Shown here: in pieces, positions 19,386 through 29,417 of the stretch | How positions within the stretch are numbered: the stretch's first letter is position 1 | How the letters are laid out: each line of letters starts with the position of its first letter | Assembly (NCBI GenBank): GCA_004346725.1 | Contig: SMDE01000006.1 | Location: forward strand, 186,001 to 250,000 | Direction: 5' to 3' | DNA length: 64,000 bases | Origin: Phytobacter diazotrophicus | GTDB lineage: Bacteria; Pseudomonadota; Gammaproteobacteria; Enterobacterales; Enterobacteriaceae | Program-made: the position numbers and the translations under genes | The notes under the pieces: generated by a model | The model's input: the letters and a program-made list of their open reading frames with translations, nothing else | The model's database searches: none | What the model was told of the DNA's origin: nothing

Positions 19386-20402
19386 ATGATTGAGATAGAT
19401 AAGGTGTGCGTGGATTTTCCCGCCGTACGGGGAGCGAAACCCATGCGTGCCGTGGACAACGTCAGCTTGCGTATTGCGCCCGGTGAGATTTTTGGCATTG
19501 TTGGCACCAGCGGCGCGGGGAAAAGCACCCTGTTGCGTACGTTGAATGCCCTGCAACGCCCAAGTGAAGGCTGCGTCAAAGTGAACGGCGTGGCGATTTC
19601 AAAAATGGAAGGCCTGACGCTGCGTAAAGCCCGTCAGCGTATCGGCATGATCTTCCAGCACTTCAACTTGATGCATACCCGCACCGTCGCGCAAAACGTG
19701 GCGTTCAGCCTGAAAGCGGCGGGGTGGGATCGCAGCAAAATCGCCCCGCGCGTCACGGAAATCCTTGAACTGGTGGGGCTGGGCGACAAAGCAAACCGCT
19801 ACCCGGTACAACTGAGCGGCGGGCAGAAGCAGCGTGTCGGTATCGCCCGCGCTATCGCTAACCACCCGGATGTATTGCTGTGCGATGAGCCGACTTCGGC
19901 GCTGGATCTGGAAACCTCGGCCACTATTCTCGAACTGCTCAAGCAGATCAACGCACAGCTCGGTATCACGATCGTGCTGATCACCCATGAGATGAACGTG
20001 ATCAAATCCATCTGCGATCGCGTGGCGGTCATGTCCGGCGGCAAGGTGGTAGAAACCGGCGATGTGTTTGATATTTTCGCCCATCCGCAGCATGCCTTTA
20101 CTCAACAACTGGTTTCACGCACGTTAAATCTGACATTGCCGGACCGTCTGCGGGAGCACCTGCCGGGGCAATTGTTGAAAATCCTGTTTATTGGCGATTC
20201 TGCTGAGCAGCCGGTTCTCTCCGATGCGGCCATCAACTTTGGTGTGGCGGTTAACATTCTGCACGGGAAAATCGAGTATATCGGTGAGCGCGCGCTCGGC
20301 ATTCTGGTGGTGCAACTTACCGCAGAAGACCCGGCTGTTGTCGAACAGGCGGTAGACTACATTCGTAACCGTACCGCTCAGGTGGAGGTGATCCGTGGAT
20401 AA
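19386..20402 (+). CDS. MetN-type ABC transporter ATPase (SfbB-like)
   Basis: 338 residues from MIEIDKVCVDF, with GAGGGAC upstream; an upstream ATG six codons earlier is less likely. The ABC domain has GTSGAGKST (Walker A), GMIFQHFNL (Q-loop), LSGGQKQ (signature), LLCDEPTSALD (Walker B) and THE (H-loop). A C-terminal NIL (ACT-like) domain (about residues 255-338) is the sensor that in E. coli MetN mediates methionine trans-inhibition. It overlaps the permease gene by 8 bp. Confidence 0.92.
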   Translation: MIEIDKVCVDFPAVRGAKPMRAVDNVSLRIAPGEIFGIVGTSGAGKSTLLRTLNALQRPSEGCVKVNGVAISKMEGLTLRKARQRIGMIFQHFNLMHTRTVAQNVAFSLKAAGWDRSKIAPRVTEILELVGLGDKANRYPVQLSGGQKQRVGIARAIANHPDVLLCDEPTSALDLETSATILELLKQINAQLGITIVLITHEMNVIKSICDRVAVMSGGKVVETGDVFDIFAHPQHAFTQQLVSRTLNLTLPDRLREHLPGQLLKILFIGDSAEQPVLSDAAINFGVAVNILHGKIEYIGERALGILVVQLTAEDPAVVEQAVDYIRNRTAQVEVIRG

Positions 20403-21054
20403 TTTACTGGCCGATTTGAGCCTCGCGTTTGGTGAAACCTTCCAGATGCTGAGCATCTCAACGGTGCTGGCGATCATCGGTGGCCTGCCGCTGGGGTTTC
20501 TGATCTTCGTGACCGACCGAAACCTCTTCTGGCAAAACCGCGCGGTCTATCTCATCAGCTCCGTGCTGGTGAACATCATCCGCTCCGTGCCTTTTGTCAT
20601 CCTGCTGGTTCTGCTGCTGCCGTTAACTCAGTTTTTGCTTGGCAACACCATCGGGCCGATTGCCGCATCGGTGCCGCTGTCCGTGGCGGCGATTGCCTTC
20701 TATGCCCGTCTGGTGGACGGCGCGTTGCGTGAAGTGGACAAAGGCATTATTGAAGCGGCGGAAGCCTTTGGCGCCAGCCCGATGCGCATCATCTGCACGG
20801 TGCTGTTGCCGGAAGCCAGCGCGGGCTTGCTGCGTGGGTTAACCATCACGCTGGTGAGCTTGATCGGTTACTCGGCGATGGCGGGGATCGTGGGCGGCGG
20901 CGGTGTCGGTGACCTGGCTATCCGTTACGGTTACTACCGCTACGAAACCCAGGTGATGATTGTCACCGTGGTCGCGCTGATTGTGCTGGTGCAGGTCGTG
21001 CAGATGCTGGGCGACTGGCTGGCACAAAGGGCGGACAAGCGCGACAGGCATTGA
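20395..21054 (+). CDS. MetI-type ABC transporter permease (SfbC-like)
   Basis: 219 residues from a GTG start overlapping the ATPase 3' end. Five hydrophobic helices are visible, with the EAA-type coupling motif EAAEAFGASPMRIICTVLLPEASAG near residues 119-143 that docks on the ATPase. It is the inner-membrane channel of the three-gene importer. The operon ends here; a REP-like palindrome separates it from convergent purK. Confidence 0.92.
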   Translation: MDNLLADLSLAFGETFQMLSISTVLAIIGGLPLGFLIFVTDRNLFWQNRAVYLISSVLVNIIRSVPFVILLVLLLPLTQFLLGNTIGPIAASVPLSVAAIAFYARLVDGALREVDKGIIEAAEAFGASPMRIICTVLLPEASAGLLRGLTITLVSLIGYSAMAGIVGGGGVGDLAIRYGYYRYETQVMIVTVVALIVLVQVVQMLGDWLAQRADKRDRH

Positions 21055-21059
21055 GATGT

Positions 21060-21092
21060 TCCCGGATGGCGGCGTGACCGCCTGATCCGGGC
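21060..21092. repeat. REP-like palindrome
   Basis: CCCGGATGGCGGCG pairs imperfectly with CCGCCTGATCCGGG, the usual Y/Z-type REP element (GC-rich stem, GGATGGCGGC core). It lies between convergent 3' ends of the transporter operon and purK. Confidence 0.75.
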
Positions 21093-21141
21093 AACAAGCT
21101 GAACCCTGGCCCCGGCAAGCGCAGCGCCGCCGGGGAGCCAG

Positions 21142-22209
21142 TCAGGCAAGTTTTGCCTGTGCCCAGGCGATGCCGCTGGCATATTCCGGCGGCAGCAGAG
21201 GCACCAGCGCTTCCAGCGTCGCGCTCAGGCGGGCGGTGTCGCTGTCATTCAGGTTAAGGTGCCCCACCTTACGGCCCGGACGCACCTCTTTGTCGTACCA
21301 GTGCAGATGCACCAGCGGCAGTTTTAACCAGTCATAATTCAAATCGCTGCCGATCAGGTTCACCATCACCGACGGGCTGTTAACCACCGGTGGCGGCAGC
21401 GGTAAATCCACCACCGCGCGCAGATGCAATTCAAACTGACTGATAGACGCGCCGTTTTGCGTCCAGTGGCCGCTGTTGTGCACACGTGGCGCCAGTTCAT
21501 TGATCAGCAAGCCCGCCGGGGTCACAAAGCACTCCATCGCCATCACGCCCACATAATTCAGCTCGTGCATAATGGCAGAGAGCATACTTTCCGCTTGCTG
21601 TTGCTGGCGCATGTCGGCCTGCGGAAAGACCACGCTGGTGCGCAGAATACCGTCCTGATGCAGATTGTGAGTCAGCGGATAGAACACCGTGCTGCCGTCA
21701 TGGCCGCGTGCGCCCACCAGCGATACCTCACCGGAAAAATTGATGCCCTGCTCAACGATGCATTCGCCGTAGCAATCCTCCGGCAATTGTTCCGTTTCGT
21801 CTGCACGCAGACGCCACTGACCGCGGCCGTCGTACCCGCCCACACGGCGTTTGACAATCGCCAGCTCGCCCAGCGTATTGAAGACCGCAGGCCATTCGCT
21901 TTTGTCTGCCAGCAACTGCCACGGTGCGGTGGCAAGCTTAAGTTTGTCGAACAACTGCTTTTGCGTCAGGCGGTCGGCAATAATCGGGAACACATCGCGA
22001 TTCACAAACGCCGGATGACGCGCCAGCTCGCGGGTCAGCGCGGTTTCCGGCCAGCGTTCGATCTCTGCGGTAATCACGCTCTGGGCGAACGGCACCGCTT
22101 CCGGGTCTGCATCGAGCCCTACGGGCCACACGGCGATGCTCAGCGGTTCGCCTGCCTGGCGCAGCATCCGACCAAGCTGACCGTTACCTAAAATGCAAAC
22201 CTGTTTCAT
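21142..22209 (-). CDS. purK: N5-carboxyaminoimidazole ribonucleotide synthase PurK
   Basis: 355 residues as in E. coli. It uses ATP and bicarbonate to make N5-CAIR from AIR in de novo purine synthesis. ATP-grasp features are visible: start [43 protein letters not shown] and the C-terminal [11 protein letters not shown] with metal ligands. It overlaps purE by 4 bp, giving translational coupling, and is controlled from the PurR-regulated purE promoter. Confidence 0.98.
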   Translation of the reverse strand: MKQVCILGNGQLGRMLRQAGEPLSIAVWPVGLDADPEAVPFAQSVITAEIERWPETALTRELARHPAFVNRDVFPIIADRLTQKQLFDKLKLATAPWQLLADKSEWPAVFNTLGELAIVKRRVGGYDGRGQWRLRADETEQLPEDCYGECIVEQGINFSGEVSLVGARGHDGSTVFYPLTHNLHQDGILRTSVVFPQADMRQQQQAESMLSAIMHELNYVGVMAMECFVTPAGLLINELAPRVHNSGHWTQNGASISQFELHLRAVVDLPLPPPVVNSPSVMVNLIGSDLNYDWLKLPLVHLHWYDKEVRPGRKVGHLNLNDSDTARLSATLEALVPLLPPEYASGIAWAQAKLA

Positions 22210-22715
22210 GCCACACCCCGTGGATCCGGGTTTTCCAGCACTTCATCGGTCTGGGCGCGACGGAACTCGGCCAGGCGCTGATGCAGTTCGGCGTCGTGCT
22301 GAGCCAGAATTTGCGCGGCCAGCAGGGCGGCATTCGCGGCCCCGGCTTTGCCAATGGCCAGCGTACCGACCGGAATACCGCGCGGCATCTGGACGATAGA
22401 GTAGAGGCTATCCACACCGCTCAGCGCGGCGCTCTGTACTGGCACACCCAGCACCGGCACTAATGTTTTCGCTGCAATCATCCCCGGCAAGTGCGCCGCG
22501 CCGCCTGCACCCGCAATGATCACCTGAAAACCGTTCTCTTCGGCGCTTTCGGCAAAGCTGAACAGTTTATCGGGGGTGCGGTGAGCGGAGACGACTTCAA
22601 CGTGGTGCGGGACATTCAGGATATCGAGAATTTCGGTGGCGAACTGCATGGTCGCCCAATCGCTTTTCGATCCCATGACAATGGCGATACGCGCCGGTTG
22701 GTTAACAGAAGACAT
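22206..22715 (-). CDS. purE: N5-carboxyaminoimidazole ribonucleotide mutase PurE
   Basis: 169 residues as in E. coli. It converts N5-CAIR to CAIR. Class I PurE motifs: VMGSKSDW (phosphate site), SAHRTPDK (catalytic His region), [10 protein letters not shown] and [22 protein letters not shown]. It is the first gene of purEK, with a PurR operator about 75 bp upstream. Confidence 0.98.
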   Translation of the reverse strand: MSSVNQPARIAIVMGSKSDWATMQFATEILDILNVPHHVEVVSAHRTPDKLFSFAESAEENGFQVIIAGAGGAAHLPGMIAAKTLVPVLGVPVQSAALSGVDSLYSIVQMPRGIPVGTLAIGKAGAANAALLAAQILAQHDAELHQRLAEFRRAQTDEVLENPDPRGVA

Positions 22716-22789
22716 GCGTTAAGAAAACTCCTGTGGGTGTGACTACGGACAGCTTTTGAGGGCACAAAGAATAGCACGGAAAACGGGCA

Positions 22790-22805
22790 AGGAAAACGGT
22801 TGCGT
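22790..22805 (-). promoter_or_regulatory. PurR operator upstream of purEK
   Basis: On the minus strand the site reads ACGCAACCGTTTTCCT, matching the PurR consensus (A)CGCAA(A/C)CGTTTTC(C/G)T including the central CG. Its distance to the purE start agrees with repression of the purEK promoter by PurR-hypoxanthine. Confidence 0.88.
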
Positions 22806-22861
22806 GGCGATGAATGCTGCAATCCGCTGTTGCGGAGCATGCGCATCAGCGGTTCAAATTC

Positions 22862-23584
22862 TTAGAACGGAAAAGGGATCAGCTCGACGTCGTCTGCGGT
22901 CACTTTCACCATAGAGCCCTGGGTGTGCCAGGCGCCGAGGACAACGCGCATGGCGGGTTTACCGTTTGCGATAAGCTCGTGCACGTCCGGGCGATGAGTA
23001 TGACCGTGAATCAGGCACTGAACCTGGTGTCTTTCCATCGCGGCAACCACTGCCTGCGGATTAACGTCCATAATGGCCAGCGATTTGCTACTGTTGGCGG
23101 CTTTGCTTCCCGCGCGCATTCTGGCTGCGATACGTTGGCGAACAAACAGCGGCAGGGCAAGAAACAGCCTCTGTAGCCAGGGCTTGTGGACTTTGGCGCG
23201 AAACGCCTGGTAGCCTGCGTCGTCCGTACAGAGCGTGTCGCCGTGCATAATCAGCACCTTGCGACCATACAGATCGAGCACTTTCTCTTCCGGCAGAAGC
23301 TGCATGCCGCTTTCGCGCGCATAGCGTTGGCCGATCAGGAAGTCGCGATTGCCATGGATGAAGTAACAGGGCACGCCACTGTCGACCAGCGCCTTAATGG
23401 CGGCGGCGATGTCACGGTGCAGGGGAGTGGGGTCATCGTCGCCAATCCAGGCTTCGAACAGGTCACCCAAAATATAGAGCGCGTCAGCCTGTCGGGCTGT
23501 GCCTGTCAAAAAACGCAGAAAACCGGCGGTGATCGCCGGTTCTTCTGTTTGCAGATGAAGGTCTGCGATAAAAAGTGTCGCCAC
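22862..23584 (-). CDS. lpxH: UDP-2,3-diacylglucosamine diphosphatase LpxH
   Basis: 240 residues. A cytoplasmic-side peripheral calcineurin-like phosphoesterase of the Raetz pathway; it releases UMP from UDP-2,3-diacylglucosamine to make lipid X. Metal-site motifs: [38 protein letters not shown] and HGHTHRP. It starts 2 bp after ppiB ends, so it is the second gene of a ppiB-lpxH operon. Essential in enteric bacteria. Confidence 0.97.
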   Translation of the reverse strand: MATLFIADLHLQTEEPAITAGFLRFLTGTARQADALYILGDLFEAWIGDDDPTPLHRDIAAAIKALVDSGVPCYFIHGNRDFLIGQRYARESGMQLLPEEKVLDLYGRKVLIMHGDTLCTDDAGYQAFRAKVHKPWLQRLFLALPLFVRQRIAARMRAGSKAANSSKSLAIMDVNPQAVVAAMERHQVQCLIHGHTHRPDVHELIANGKPAMRVVLGAWHTQGSMVKVTADDVELIPFPF

Positions 23585-23586
23585 GA

Positions 23587-24081
23587 TTACTCGCTGACGG
23601 TCACGCTTTCAATCACGACATCTTCTTTCGGCACGTCCTGATGCATACCGCTGCGGCCGGTAGGAACGGCTTTGATTTTGTCTACCACGTCCATGCCTTC
23701 AACCACTTCGGCAAACACACAGTAGCCCCAACCCTGCAGGCTTTCGCCAGAGAAGTTCAGGAAGTCGTTATCCACGACGTTGATAAAGAACTGTGCAGTT
23801 GCGGAGTGCGGAGCCTGAGTACGCGCCATTGCCAGCGTGCCACGGGTGTTTTTCAGGCCGTTGTTAGCTTCGTTTTTGATCTGGTCTTTGGTTGCTTTCT
23901 GATGCATGCCCGGCTCGAAGCCGCCGCCCTGGATCATAAAGCCATTAATGACACGGTGGAAAATGGTGTTGTTGTAAAAACCTTCACGGCAGTAGTCCAG
24001 GAAGTTTTTAACTGTTTCAGGCGCTTTATCATCAAAAGTTTTGATTACGATGTCGCCGTGATTAGTGTGGAAAGTAACCAT
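23587..24081 (-). CDS. ppiB: Cytoplasmic peptidyl-prolyl isomerase B PpiB
   Basis: 164 residues, the length of E. coli PpiB. Cyclophilin signatures: [33 protein letters not shown] and [16 protein letters not shown]. No signal peptide, so cytoplasmic. It is divergent from cysS with about 175 bp of shared leader. Confidence 0.97.
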   Translation of the reverse strand: MVTFHTNHGDIVIKTFDDKAPETVKNFLDYCREGFYNNTIFHRVINGFMIQGGGFEPGMHQKATKDQIKNEANNGLKNTRGTLAMARTQAPHSATAQFFINVVDNDFLNFSGESLQGWGYCVFAEVVEGMDVVDKIKAVPTGRSGMHQDVPKEDVVIESVTVSE

Positions 24082-24255
24082 TTTTGCATCCTGTTCCGGT
24101 AGAGTAGTGCGCAGACCCGACTGTGGGTCAGTGATAGTCGCTTGTTATAGCATAACCGGGAGGTTGGATCACCTTGCAAAGTGTGCTGCTTCGGGATTGA
24201 ATTACAGGTAATATATGCGTTTTTCCGTTCCACACACGTCTACATGGAATCTTCG

Positions 24256-25641
24256 ATGTTAAAAATCTTCAATACACTGACGCGCCAAAAAGAGGAATTC
24301 AAACCTATCCATGCCGGGGAAGTCGGCATGTACGTGTGTGGTATCACTGTTTACGATCTCTGTCATATTGGTCATGGCCGTACTTTCGTGGCGTTTGATG
24401 TGGTCGCTCGCTACCTGCGTTTTATCGGCTATAAACTGAAATACGTGCGCAATATTACCGATATTGACGACAAAATTATCAAACGCGCCAATGAAAACGG
24501 CGAAAGCTTTGTGGCGCTGGTTGACCGAATGATCGCGGAAATGCACAAAGATTTTGATGCCCTCAATATTCTGCGCCCGGACATGGAACCGCGTGCGACG
24601 CACCATATTCATGAGATCATCGAAATCACTGAACAGTTGATCGCCCGTGGTCACGCCTATGTTGCTGACAATGGCGACGTGATGTTCTCTGTGCCGACGG
24701 ACCCGAACTACGGTCAGTTGTCGCGCCAGGATCTCGACCAGTTGCAGGCGGGCGCGCGCGTAGACGTCGTTGATGTGAAGCGTAACCCGATGGACTTCGT
24801 GCTGTGGAAGATGTCCAAGCCGGGCGAGCCGAGCTGGACCTCGCCGTGGGGCGAAGGGCGTCCGGGCTGGCACATTGAATGTTCCGCGATGAACTGCAAA
24901 CAACTGGGCAACCATTTCGATATTCATGGCGGCGGTTCTGATCTGATGTTCCCGCACCATGAAAACGAAATTGCCCAGTCAACCTGCGCCCATGACGGCG
25001 AGTATGTGAACTACTGGATGCACTCCGGCATGGTGATGGTCGATCGCGAGAAGATGTCCAAATCGCTGGGTAACTTCTTTACCGTCCGTGATGTGCTCAA
25101 ATATTACGACGCCGAGACTATTCGCTACTTCCTGATGTCCGGCCACTATCGCAGCCAGTTGAACTACAGCGAAGAGAATCTCAAGCAGGCGCGTTCAGCG
25201 CTGGAACGTCTGTATACCGCGCTGCGCGGTACCGACAGGTCTGTTGCGGCGGCCGGTGGCGAGGCGTTTGAAGCGCGCTTTGTTGAGGTCATGAACGATG
25301 ACTTCAACACGCCGGAAGCCTATTCAGTGCTGTTTGATATGGCGCGTGAAGTGAATCGCCTGAAATCAGAAGATATGGCGGCGGCGAATGCGCTGGCCTC
25401 GCATCTGCGTAAGCTCTCTTCTGTACTGGGGCTGCTGGAACAGGATCCCGATGCGTTCCTGCAAAGCGGTGCGCAGGCAGATGATAGCGAAGTGGCTGAG
25501 ATTGAAGCGTTGATTCAACAGCGTCTGGATGCGCGTAAAGCGAAAGACTGGGCAGCAGCAGATGCGGCGCGCGACCGTCTTAATGAGATGGGCATTGTGC
25601 TGGAAGATGGCCCACAGGGTACGACCTGGCGCCGTAAGTAA
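24256..25641 (+). CDS. cysS: Cysteinyl-tRNA synthetase CysS
   Basis: 461 residues from [11 protein letters not shown], the E. coli start; longer upstream in-frame extensions are rejected because homology begins here. Class I features: HIGH-like motif HIGH in [14 protein letters not shown] in [11 protein letters not shown], and zinc ligands in CGITVY, ECSAMNC and HHENE. The tRNA-binding C-terminus ends [10 protein letters not shown]. Followed by a hairpin and a REP-like element. Confidence 0.97.
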   Translation: MLKIFNTLTRQKEEFKPIHAGEVGMYVCGITVYDLCHIGHGRTFVAFDVVARYLRFIGYKLKYVRNITDIDDKIIKRANENGESFVALVDRMIAEMHKDFDALNILRPDMEPRATHHIHEIIEITEQLIARGHAYVADNGDVMFSVPTDPNYGQLSRQDLDQLQAGARVDVVDVKRNPMDFVLWKMSKPGEPSWTSPWGEGRPGWHIECSAMNCKQLGNHFDIHGGGSDLMFPHHENEIAQSTCAHDGEYVNYWMHSGMVMVDREKMSKSLGNFFTVRDVLKYYDAETIRYFLMSGHYRSQLNYSEENLKQARSALERLYTALRGTDRSVAAAGGEAFEARFVEVMNDDFNTPEAYSVLFDMAREVNRLKSEDMAAANALASHLRKLSSVLGLLEQDPDAFLQSGAQADDSEVAEIEALIQQRLDARKAKDWAAADAARDRLNEMGIVLEDGPQGTTWRRK

Positions 25642-25652
25642 TTACTGCTCCT

Positions 25653-25675
25653 GAGGGGAACGCGATGTTCCCCTC
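25653..25675 (+). terminator. Hairpin after cysS
   Basis: GAGGGGAAC (25653-25661) pairs perfectly with GTTCCCCTC (25667-25675) across a 5-nt loop, 11 bp past the cysS stop. There is no T-run, so termination may be weak or Rho-assisted; it may serve both convergent genes. Confidence 0.6.
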
Positions 25676-25683
25676 TCGCCACA

Positions 25684-25716
25684 GCGGATAAGGCGGTTAC
25701 GCCGCCTGAGTTATCG
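25684..25716. repeat. REP-like palindrome at the cysS/ybcI junction
   Basis: GCGGATAAGGCGG-TTA-CGCCGCC has the E. coli PU-type core (GGATAAGGCG...CGCC) and overlaps the ybcI stop codon region. It lies between convergent genes, the usual place. Confidence 0.7.
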
Positions 25717-26235
25717 GGACCGCCAGTGCCACAGCACGCCCATCAGAATGAGCCCCGGCACCCACACCCACAGCAATTCCGAAATGATCACCTGATGCCC
25801 GTAAGGCGTCATATACCGCGACAGGGCAAAAGGCGCGACCTTAATCACCTGCCAGGGCGCAAAAAAGCGTTCATCTGACCACGGCCAAAGCCAGCCGACC
25901 CCTTTGCCGCCGGTGGTAATCGAATCCAGCAAACTGTGCGACAGCAATGAGACGGTCAAAAAAGCCCAGCAGCGCATCAGGCTCGCTTTAAACCAGCGTC
26001 GCCCCAGCCATGTCACCAGAATCGGCACTACAAAGGCGAATAACAGCGAATGGGTGAAGCCGCGATGACCAAACACATTGCCGTACGCCACGCCAAATTT
26101 GAATGCCAGCACATCGGCATCCGGCAACATCGCAAGGGCAACGCCTGCCAGCAATAATCCCCTGGGGATCACCTTGTTGCCCAGTCCTAATCCAAGGCAA
26201 AGTGGCACGGCGGCGTGAGTAATAACGGTTGGCAT
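25711..26235 (-). CDS. ybcI: Membrane-bound YdjM-family hydrolase-like protein YbcI
   Basis: 174 residues, E. coli YbcI-like (DUF457/YdjM family). Motifs: TVITHAAVPL, LPDADVLAFKFG and GHRGFTHSLLFAF, where conserved His and Asp residues could bind a metal, plus LLSHSLLDSITTGG. Four or five hydrophobic segments are visible. Induced in E. coli as part of DNA-damage responses for the YdjM paralogue; function is unknown. Confidence 0.92.
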   Translation of the reverse strand: MPTVITHAAVPLCLGLGLGNKVIPRGLLLAGVALAMLPDADVLAFKFGVAYGNVFGHRGFTHSLLFAFVVPILVTWLGRRWFKASLMRCWAFLTVSLLSHSLLDSITTGGKGVGWLWPWSDERFFAPWQVIKVAPFALSRYMTPYGHQVIISELLWVWVPGLILMGVLWHWRSR

Positions 26236-26567
26236 TGTCAGTCCTTGAACAAAAGAAAAGAGTATAAACGAGACGGCTTACATCGCCGGATGTGTGTTTT
26301 CTGAGAAGTCAGGGTATAAAGAAAAAAATATTTTTGCCATGCGGCAGGAAATTAACATCAGCGTTTTCCGATAGTTGGTCTGCCGTATAAACAGGGTGAT
26401 GTTATACAAAAACCGAAATACCCGCTCTGATGCGCAAGGTGACTTATCCGGCAGAGTGCGCCATGACACCTGAAAAAATGGGGGATGTGGTGAATGCTGC
26501 CGCCGTAATGCAACGCGAATGACTCAGTGCATGCATCCATTAAAAATGCGGGCCAATACTCGCTTTA
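26236..26567. other. 332-bp gap between ybcI and the LacI-type gene
   Basis: AT-rich, with no credible gene. It holds the ybcI promoter region nearest 26236-26290 and the 3' flank of the LacI-type regulator. No strong terminator or named repeat was seen. Confidence 0.4.
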
Positions 26568-27584
26568 TTATGCGGATTCCCGCACCACCAGTTGCCCGGA
26601 AAGGGTAATCGTCTGCGTCAGCAAATCTGGCTCTTTCAGCTTACGTATAATCAGCCCCGCAGCCTGACGCCCCGCCTCTTCACTGGCCGACGAAACATAG
26701 GTAAAAGAGGGAGAGGTGAGGTTCACGTGGAGCATATCCTCGAAGCCTATCAGCGCCACCTGTTGCGTCAGAAAGACATCTTTACCGATGGTGCGCCCCA
26801 CCTGATGAATACCGCTGATAGAGCCAATCACCGCGTTCGGCGAATGGCATAGCAGGGCAGTGATGGTGTTGTTTTTTTCCAGCAAATGACGCGTTGCCAG
26901 GCTGGCTGATTCAGTCGATTCACTGCAGGCGGGAGCATATTCATCGCGCAGCACCATACCGTATTGCTTGAGGGCGCTGTGTACGCCCAACAAACGCTGG
27001 TGGCGTACCAGGTCTTTTTCCAGACCGCCGATATAGGCGATGCTGCGATGCCCGCGTTCGATAAGGTAGCGCGTGGCAAGGCTTGCGGCCTGGCGGCTAT
27101 CGCGCATCACCAGATTGCAGCTCTCGGCAGGCATGGACTGGGACACTACCACCGTCGGCAGCGGACACTGGCTGATTTTTTCCGGTAAATGCGGATTAAG
27201 GGGATCCGAGGAGAGATATATCACGCCCGCCACGCCCTGTTGCTTAAAAGAGAGCAGGCAGCGTTCCAGGTGCTCATGATCATCCAGCGGCTGCCCCAGG
27301 AAGACCATATAGCCCTTACGTTCCAGCTCCTGGACAATGCTCGCCATCACCTTGATGGAAAAGCTGTCGCTGAAATCACGCAAGATCAGGCCAATCAGGT
27401 TCGAGGTATTGGCGCGCAGATTAGCGGCCGCGACGTTGTGCACATATCCCAGCTCATTGATAGCCGACTGAACTCTCTCGATGGTGGCATCGGAGATTTT
27501 TCCCTTTTGGCGCAACACCAGAGAGACGGTTGAAACCGAAACGCCCGCCAGTTTAGCGACATCAATGATGCTGACCTTTTTCAA
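26568..27584 (-). CDS. LacI/GalR-family regulator, MalI-like
   Basis: 338 residues. The N-terminal helix-turn-helix is VSIIDVAKLAGVSVSTVSLVL, followed by a hinge helix (VAAANLRANTSNLIG) and a periplasmic-binding-protein-like effector domain. It resembles E. coli MalI. It lies directly downstream of a glucose/maltose-type PTS gene on the same strand (92-bp gap), and two MalI-like palindromes lie in front of that gene, so it is the likely repressor of the PTS. Confidence 0.88.
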   Translation of the reverse strand: MKKVSIIDVAKLAGVSVSTVSLVLRQKGKISDATIERVQSAINELGYVHNVAAANLRANTSNLIGLILRDFSDSFSIKVMASIVQELERKGYMVFLGQPLDDHEHLERCLLSFKQQGVAGVIYLSSDPLNPHLPEKISQCPLPTVVVSQSMPAESCNLVMRDSRQAASLATRYLIERGHRSIAYIGGLEKDLVRHQRLLGVHSALKQYGMVLRDEYAPACSESTESASLATRHLLEKNNTITALLCHSPNAVIGSISGIHQVGRTIGKDVFLTQQVALIGFEDMLHVNLTSPSFTYVSSASEEAGRQAAGLIIRKLKEPDLLTQTITLSGQLVVRESA

Positions 27585-27676
27585 TCGTGCTCCCTGAAAG
27601 TACAGAATAATCAGTCAGAAATAGTAAAGCCTCCTGCATAAATACAGGAGACTTATTTCACCTTACCAGCACAAGG

Positions 27677-29176
27677 TTATTTGCCAAGCGATGTCGCCAT
27701 AGCCTGAGCAATAAACTGGGCTCTGGCGCCGAAGATCACCTGCACGCCTTTATCCCCGACAAAGACCACGCCGCGTGCGCCCACACCATTAAGTCCTTCT
27801 TTATTCACCTGGCTGCCGTCCAGCACTTCAATACGCAGGCGGGTAATACAAGAACCAACGGAATCAATGTTTTTCGCCCCGCCCAGCAGGTCAACAATCT
27901 CGGTAACCAACTCCTCGTCCGTTTTGTCTTTCGCGTCCGCAGACACTTCGGTACGGCCCGGTGTTTTGACATCAAAGCGACGGATAACAAAGCGGAAAGT
28001 AAAGTAGTAGATCAGCGCCATCGGCACGCCAATGATCACCGCATTCAGGTAGTTTGTCTCATAGCCATTAAACGACGGCAGAATACCAAACGAAATGTAG
28101 TCGATCAGACCGGCTGAGAACGACTTCGCGATATGCGCATGCATCAGGTACATGGACATGTAGGCCAGGCCCGCCATGATCGCATTGAACACATACAGAA
28201 TCGGCGCGACGAAGATAAAGGTAAATTCGACTGGCTCAGTGATGCCCGTTAAGAAGCAGGTCAGCGCGGCGGAGAAGAGAATACCCGCAGCGATTTTTTT
28301 GTTTTTGGTATGCGCTTCGTGGTACATCGCCAGACAGGCGGCAGGCAGTGCGAACAGCATCAGCGGGAACTCGCCTTGCATGAATTTGCCGGCGTTCTGA
28401 TAGGTGTCGCTACTGAATGACTTGGTGCCTTCTTCTAGCATTTTGAACCAGATTGTCTGGTCGCCGTGGATAACCTGGCCTGCCTGAGTGGTGTAGTCAC
28501 CGAAGGAGTACCAGAACGACGGATACCAGATATGGTGCAGACCGAGCGGGATCAGCGCACGTTCCGTCAGGCCAAAGATAAAGGTTGAGGCTGCCTGATT
28601 ATCGCCGTTAACGATAACGGAGAGCGCGTCAATGCCCGCCTGGATATGTTGCCAGACGTAGGGCAGCAGCAGGCCGAGAATAAACGACATAAACGCGGTG
28701 GCGATGGCGACAAAACGCTTACCGGAGAAGAAGCCCAAAAATTCAGGTAACTGCATGGTGTGGAAGCGGTTATAGCACCAGGCTGCGAGGATGCCGCAGA
28801 TTAAGCCGCCAAACACCCCCATTTGCAGCGACGGGATACCGACCACCATCGCATATTTCCCGCCCTGTGAAGCCATTTCCGGCGTAATCGATAGCACGGT
28901 GCTGATGGTAATGTTGGTGACAAACACCGACACGGCCGCAGAAAGGGCGGCAATTCCGGATTCAGAGGCCAGACCAACCGCCGAGCCGATGGCGAACAGC
29001 AGCGGCAGGTTATCGAAAATAACCCCACCGGCATTCATCATCAGCGGTAAATGAAACTTATCGCCAAACGCCAGCAGCAGACCGGCGGCCGGCAGTAATG
29101 AGATGGGCAGCATTAACGCACGCCCAATCATGGACAACTTTGAGAGTGATTTAATAAACCCTGATAACACATTCAT
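27677..29176 (-). CDS. PTS transporter EIICB, glucose/maltose/GlcNAc family
   Basis: 499 residues from MNVLSGFIKSL (GGGGGA upstream); an earlier in-frame ATG is less likely. The EIIC part (residues about 1-390) has the family motifs LPISLLPAAGLLLAFG, LTERALIPLGLHHIWY, and GITEPVEFTFIF. A linker leads to an EIIB domain with phospho-Cys in SVGSCITRLRIEV and a C-terminal VQVIFG. No EIIA domain is present, so it would use Crr. Closest in kind to E. coli MalX; the sugar is not determined. Start region carries two operators for the LacI-type regulator. Confidence 0.9.
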   Translation of the reverse strand: MNVLSGFIKSLSKLSMIGRALMLPISLLPAAGLLLAFGDKFHLPLMMNAGGVIFDNLPLLFAIGSAVGLASESGIAALSAAVSVFVTNITISTVLSITPEMASQGGKYAMVVGIPSLQMGVFGGLICGILAAWCYNRFHTMQLPEFLGFFSGKRFVAIATAFMSFILGLLLPYVWQHIQAGIDALSVIVNGDNQAASTFIFGLTERALIPLGLHHIWYPSFWYSFGDYTTQAGQVIHGDQTIWFKMLEEGTKSFSSDTYQNAGKFMQGEFPLMLFALPAACLAMYHEAHTKNKKIAAGILFSAALTCFLTGITEPVEFTFIFVAPILYVFNAIMAGLAYMSMYLMHAHIAKSFSAGLIDYISFGILPSFNGYETNYLNAVIIGVPMALIYYFTFRFVIRRFDVKTPGRTEVSADAKDKTDEELVTEIVDLLGGAKNIDSVGSCITRLRIEVLDGSQVNKEGLNGVGARGVVFVGDKGVQVIFGARAQFIAQAMATSLGK

Positions 29177-29234
29177 CGTGTGATTCCCCCGAATCCAGGC
29201 TTTTTTGTTGCGCGAAATACGCACATTTATTGTG

Positions 29235-29263
29235 AGTAGAACGTTCTAGTAAAACGTTCTACT
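29235..29263 (-). promoter_or_regulatory. Twin LacI/MalI-type operators before the PTS gene
   Basis: A perfect palindrome TAGAACGTTCTA (29237-29248) is followed by AAAACGTTCTA; together they form an AGTAGAACGTT...AACGTTCTACT dyad. The central ACGTT core matches the MalI operator type (AAAACGTTTT). Position is 60-90 bp upstream of the PTS start, right for repression. Confidence 0.72.
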
Positions 29264-29384
29264 TATCGTGTTAGAAGCGATTCTTCTCCGCAACTGAAAT
29301 TTCACTTTCGGTCATAGCAAAATGTGATTATTTGAAGGCGATCAATTATTGACCGTGCGGACACTAAGGGAAATGGGGAGGGAA

Positions 29385-29407
29385 ACAGGCCCGGTGAACG
29401 GGCCTGT
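29385..29407 (-). terminator. Terminator of the folD-ybcJ operon
   Basis: ACAGGCCCG (29385-29393) pairs with CGGGCCTGT (29399-29407) over a 5-nt loop, 10 bp after the ybcJ stop. The minus-strand transcript continues with TTTCCC, a short U-run. Confidence 0.75.
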
Positions 29408-29417
29408 AGAAAGGATG

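Noticed and set aside
23575-24102. 175-codon plus-strand frame over ppiB
   Set aside because: Mirror of a conserved cyclophilin gene; no independent evidence.
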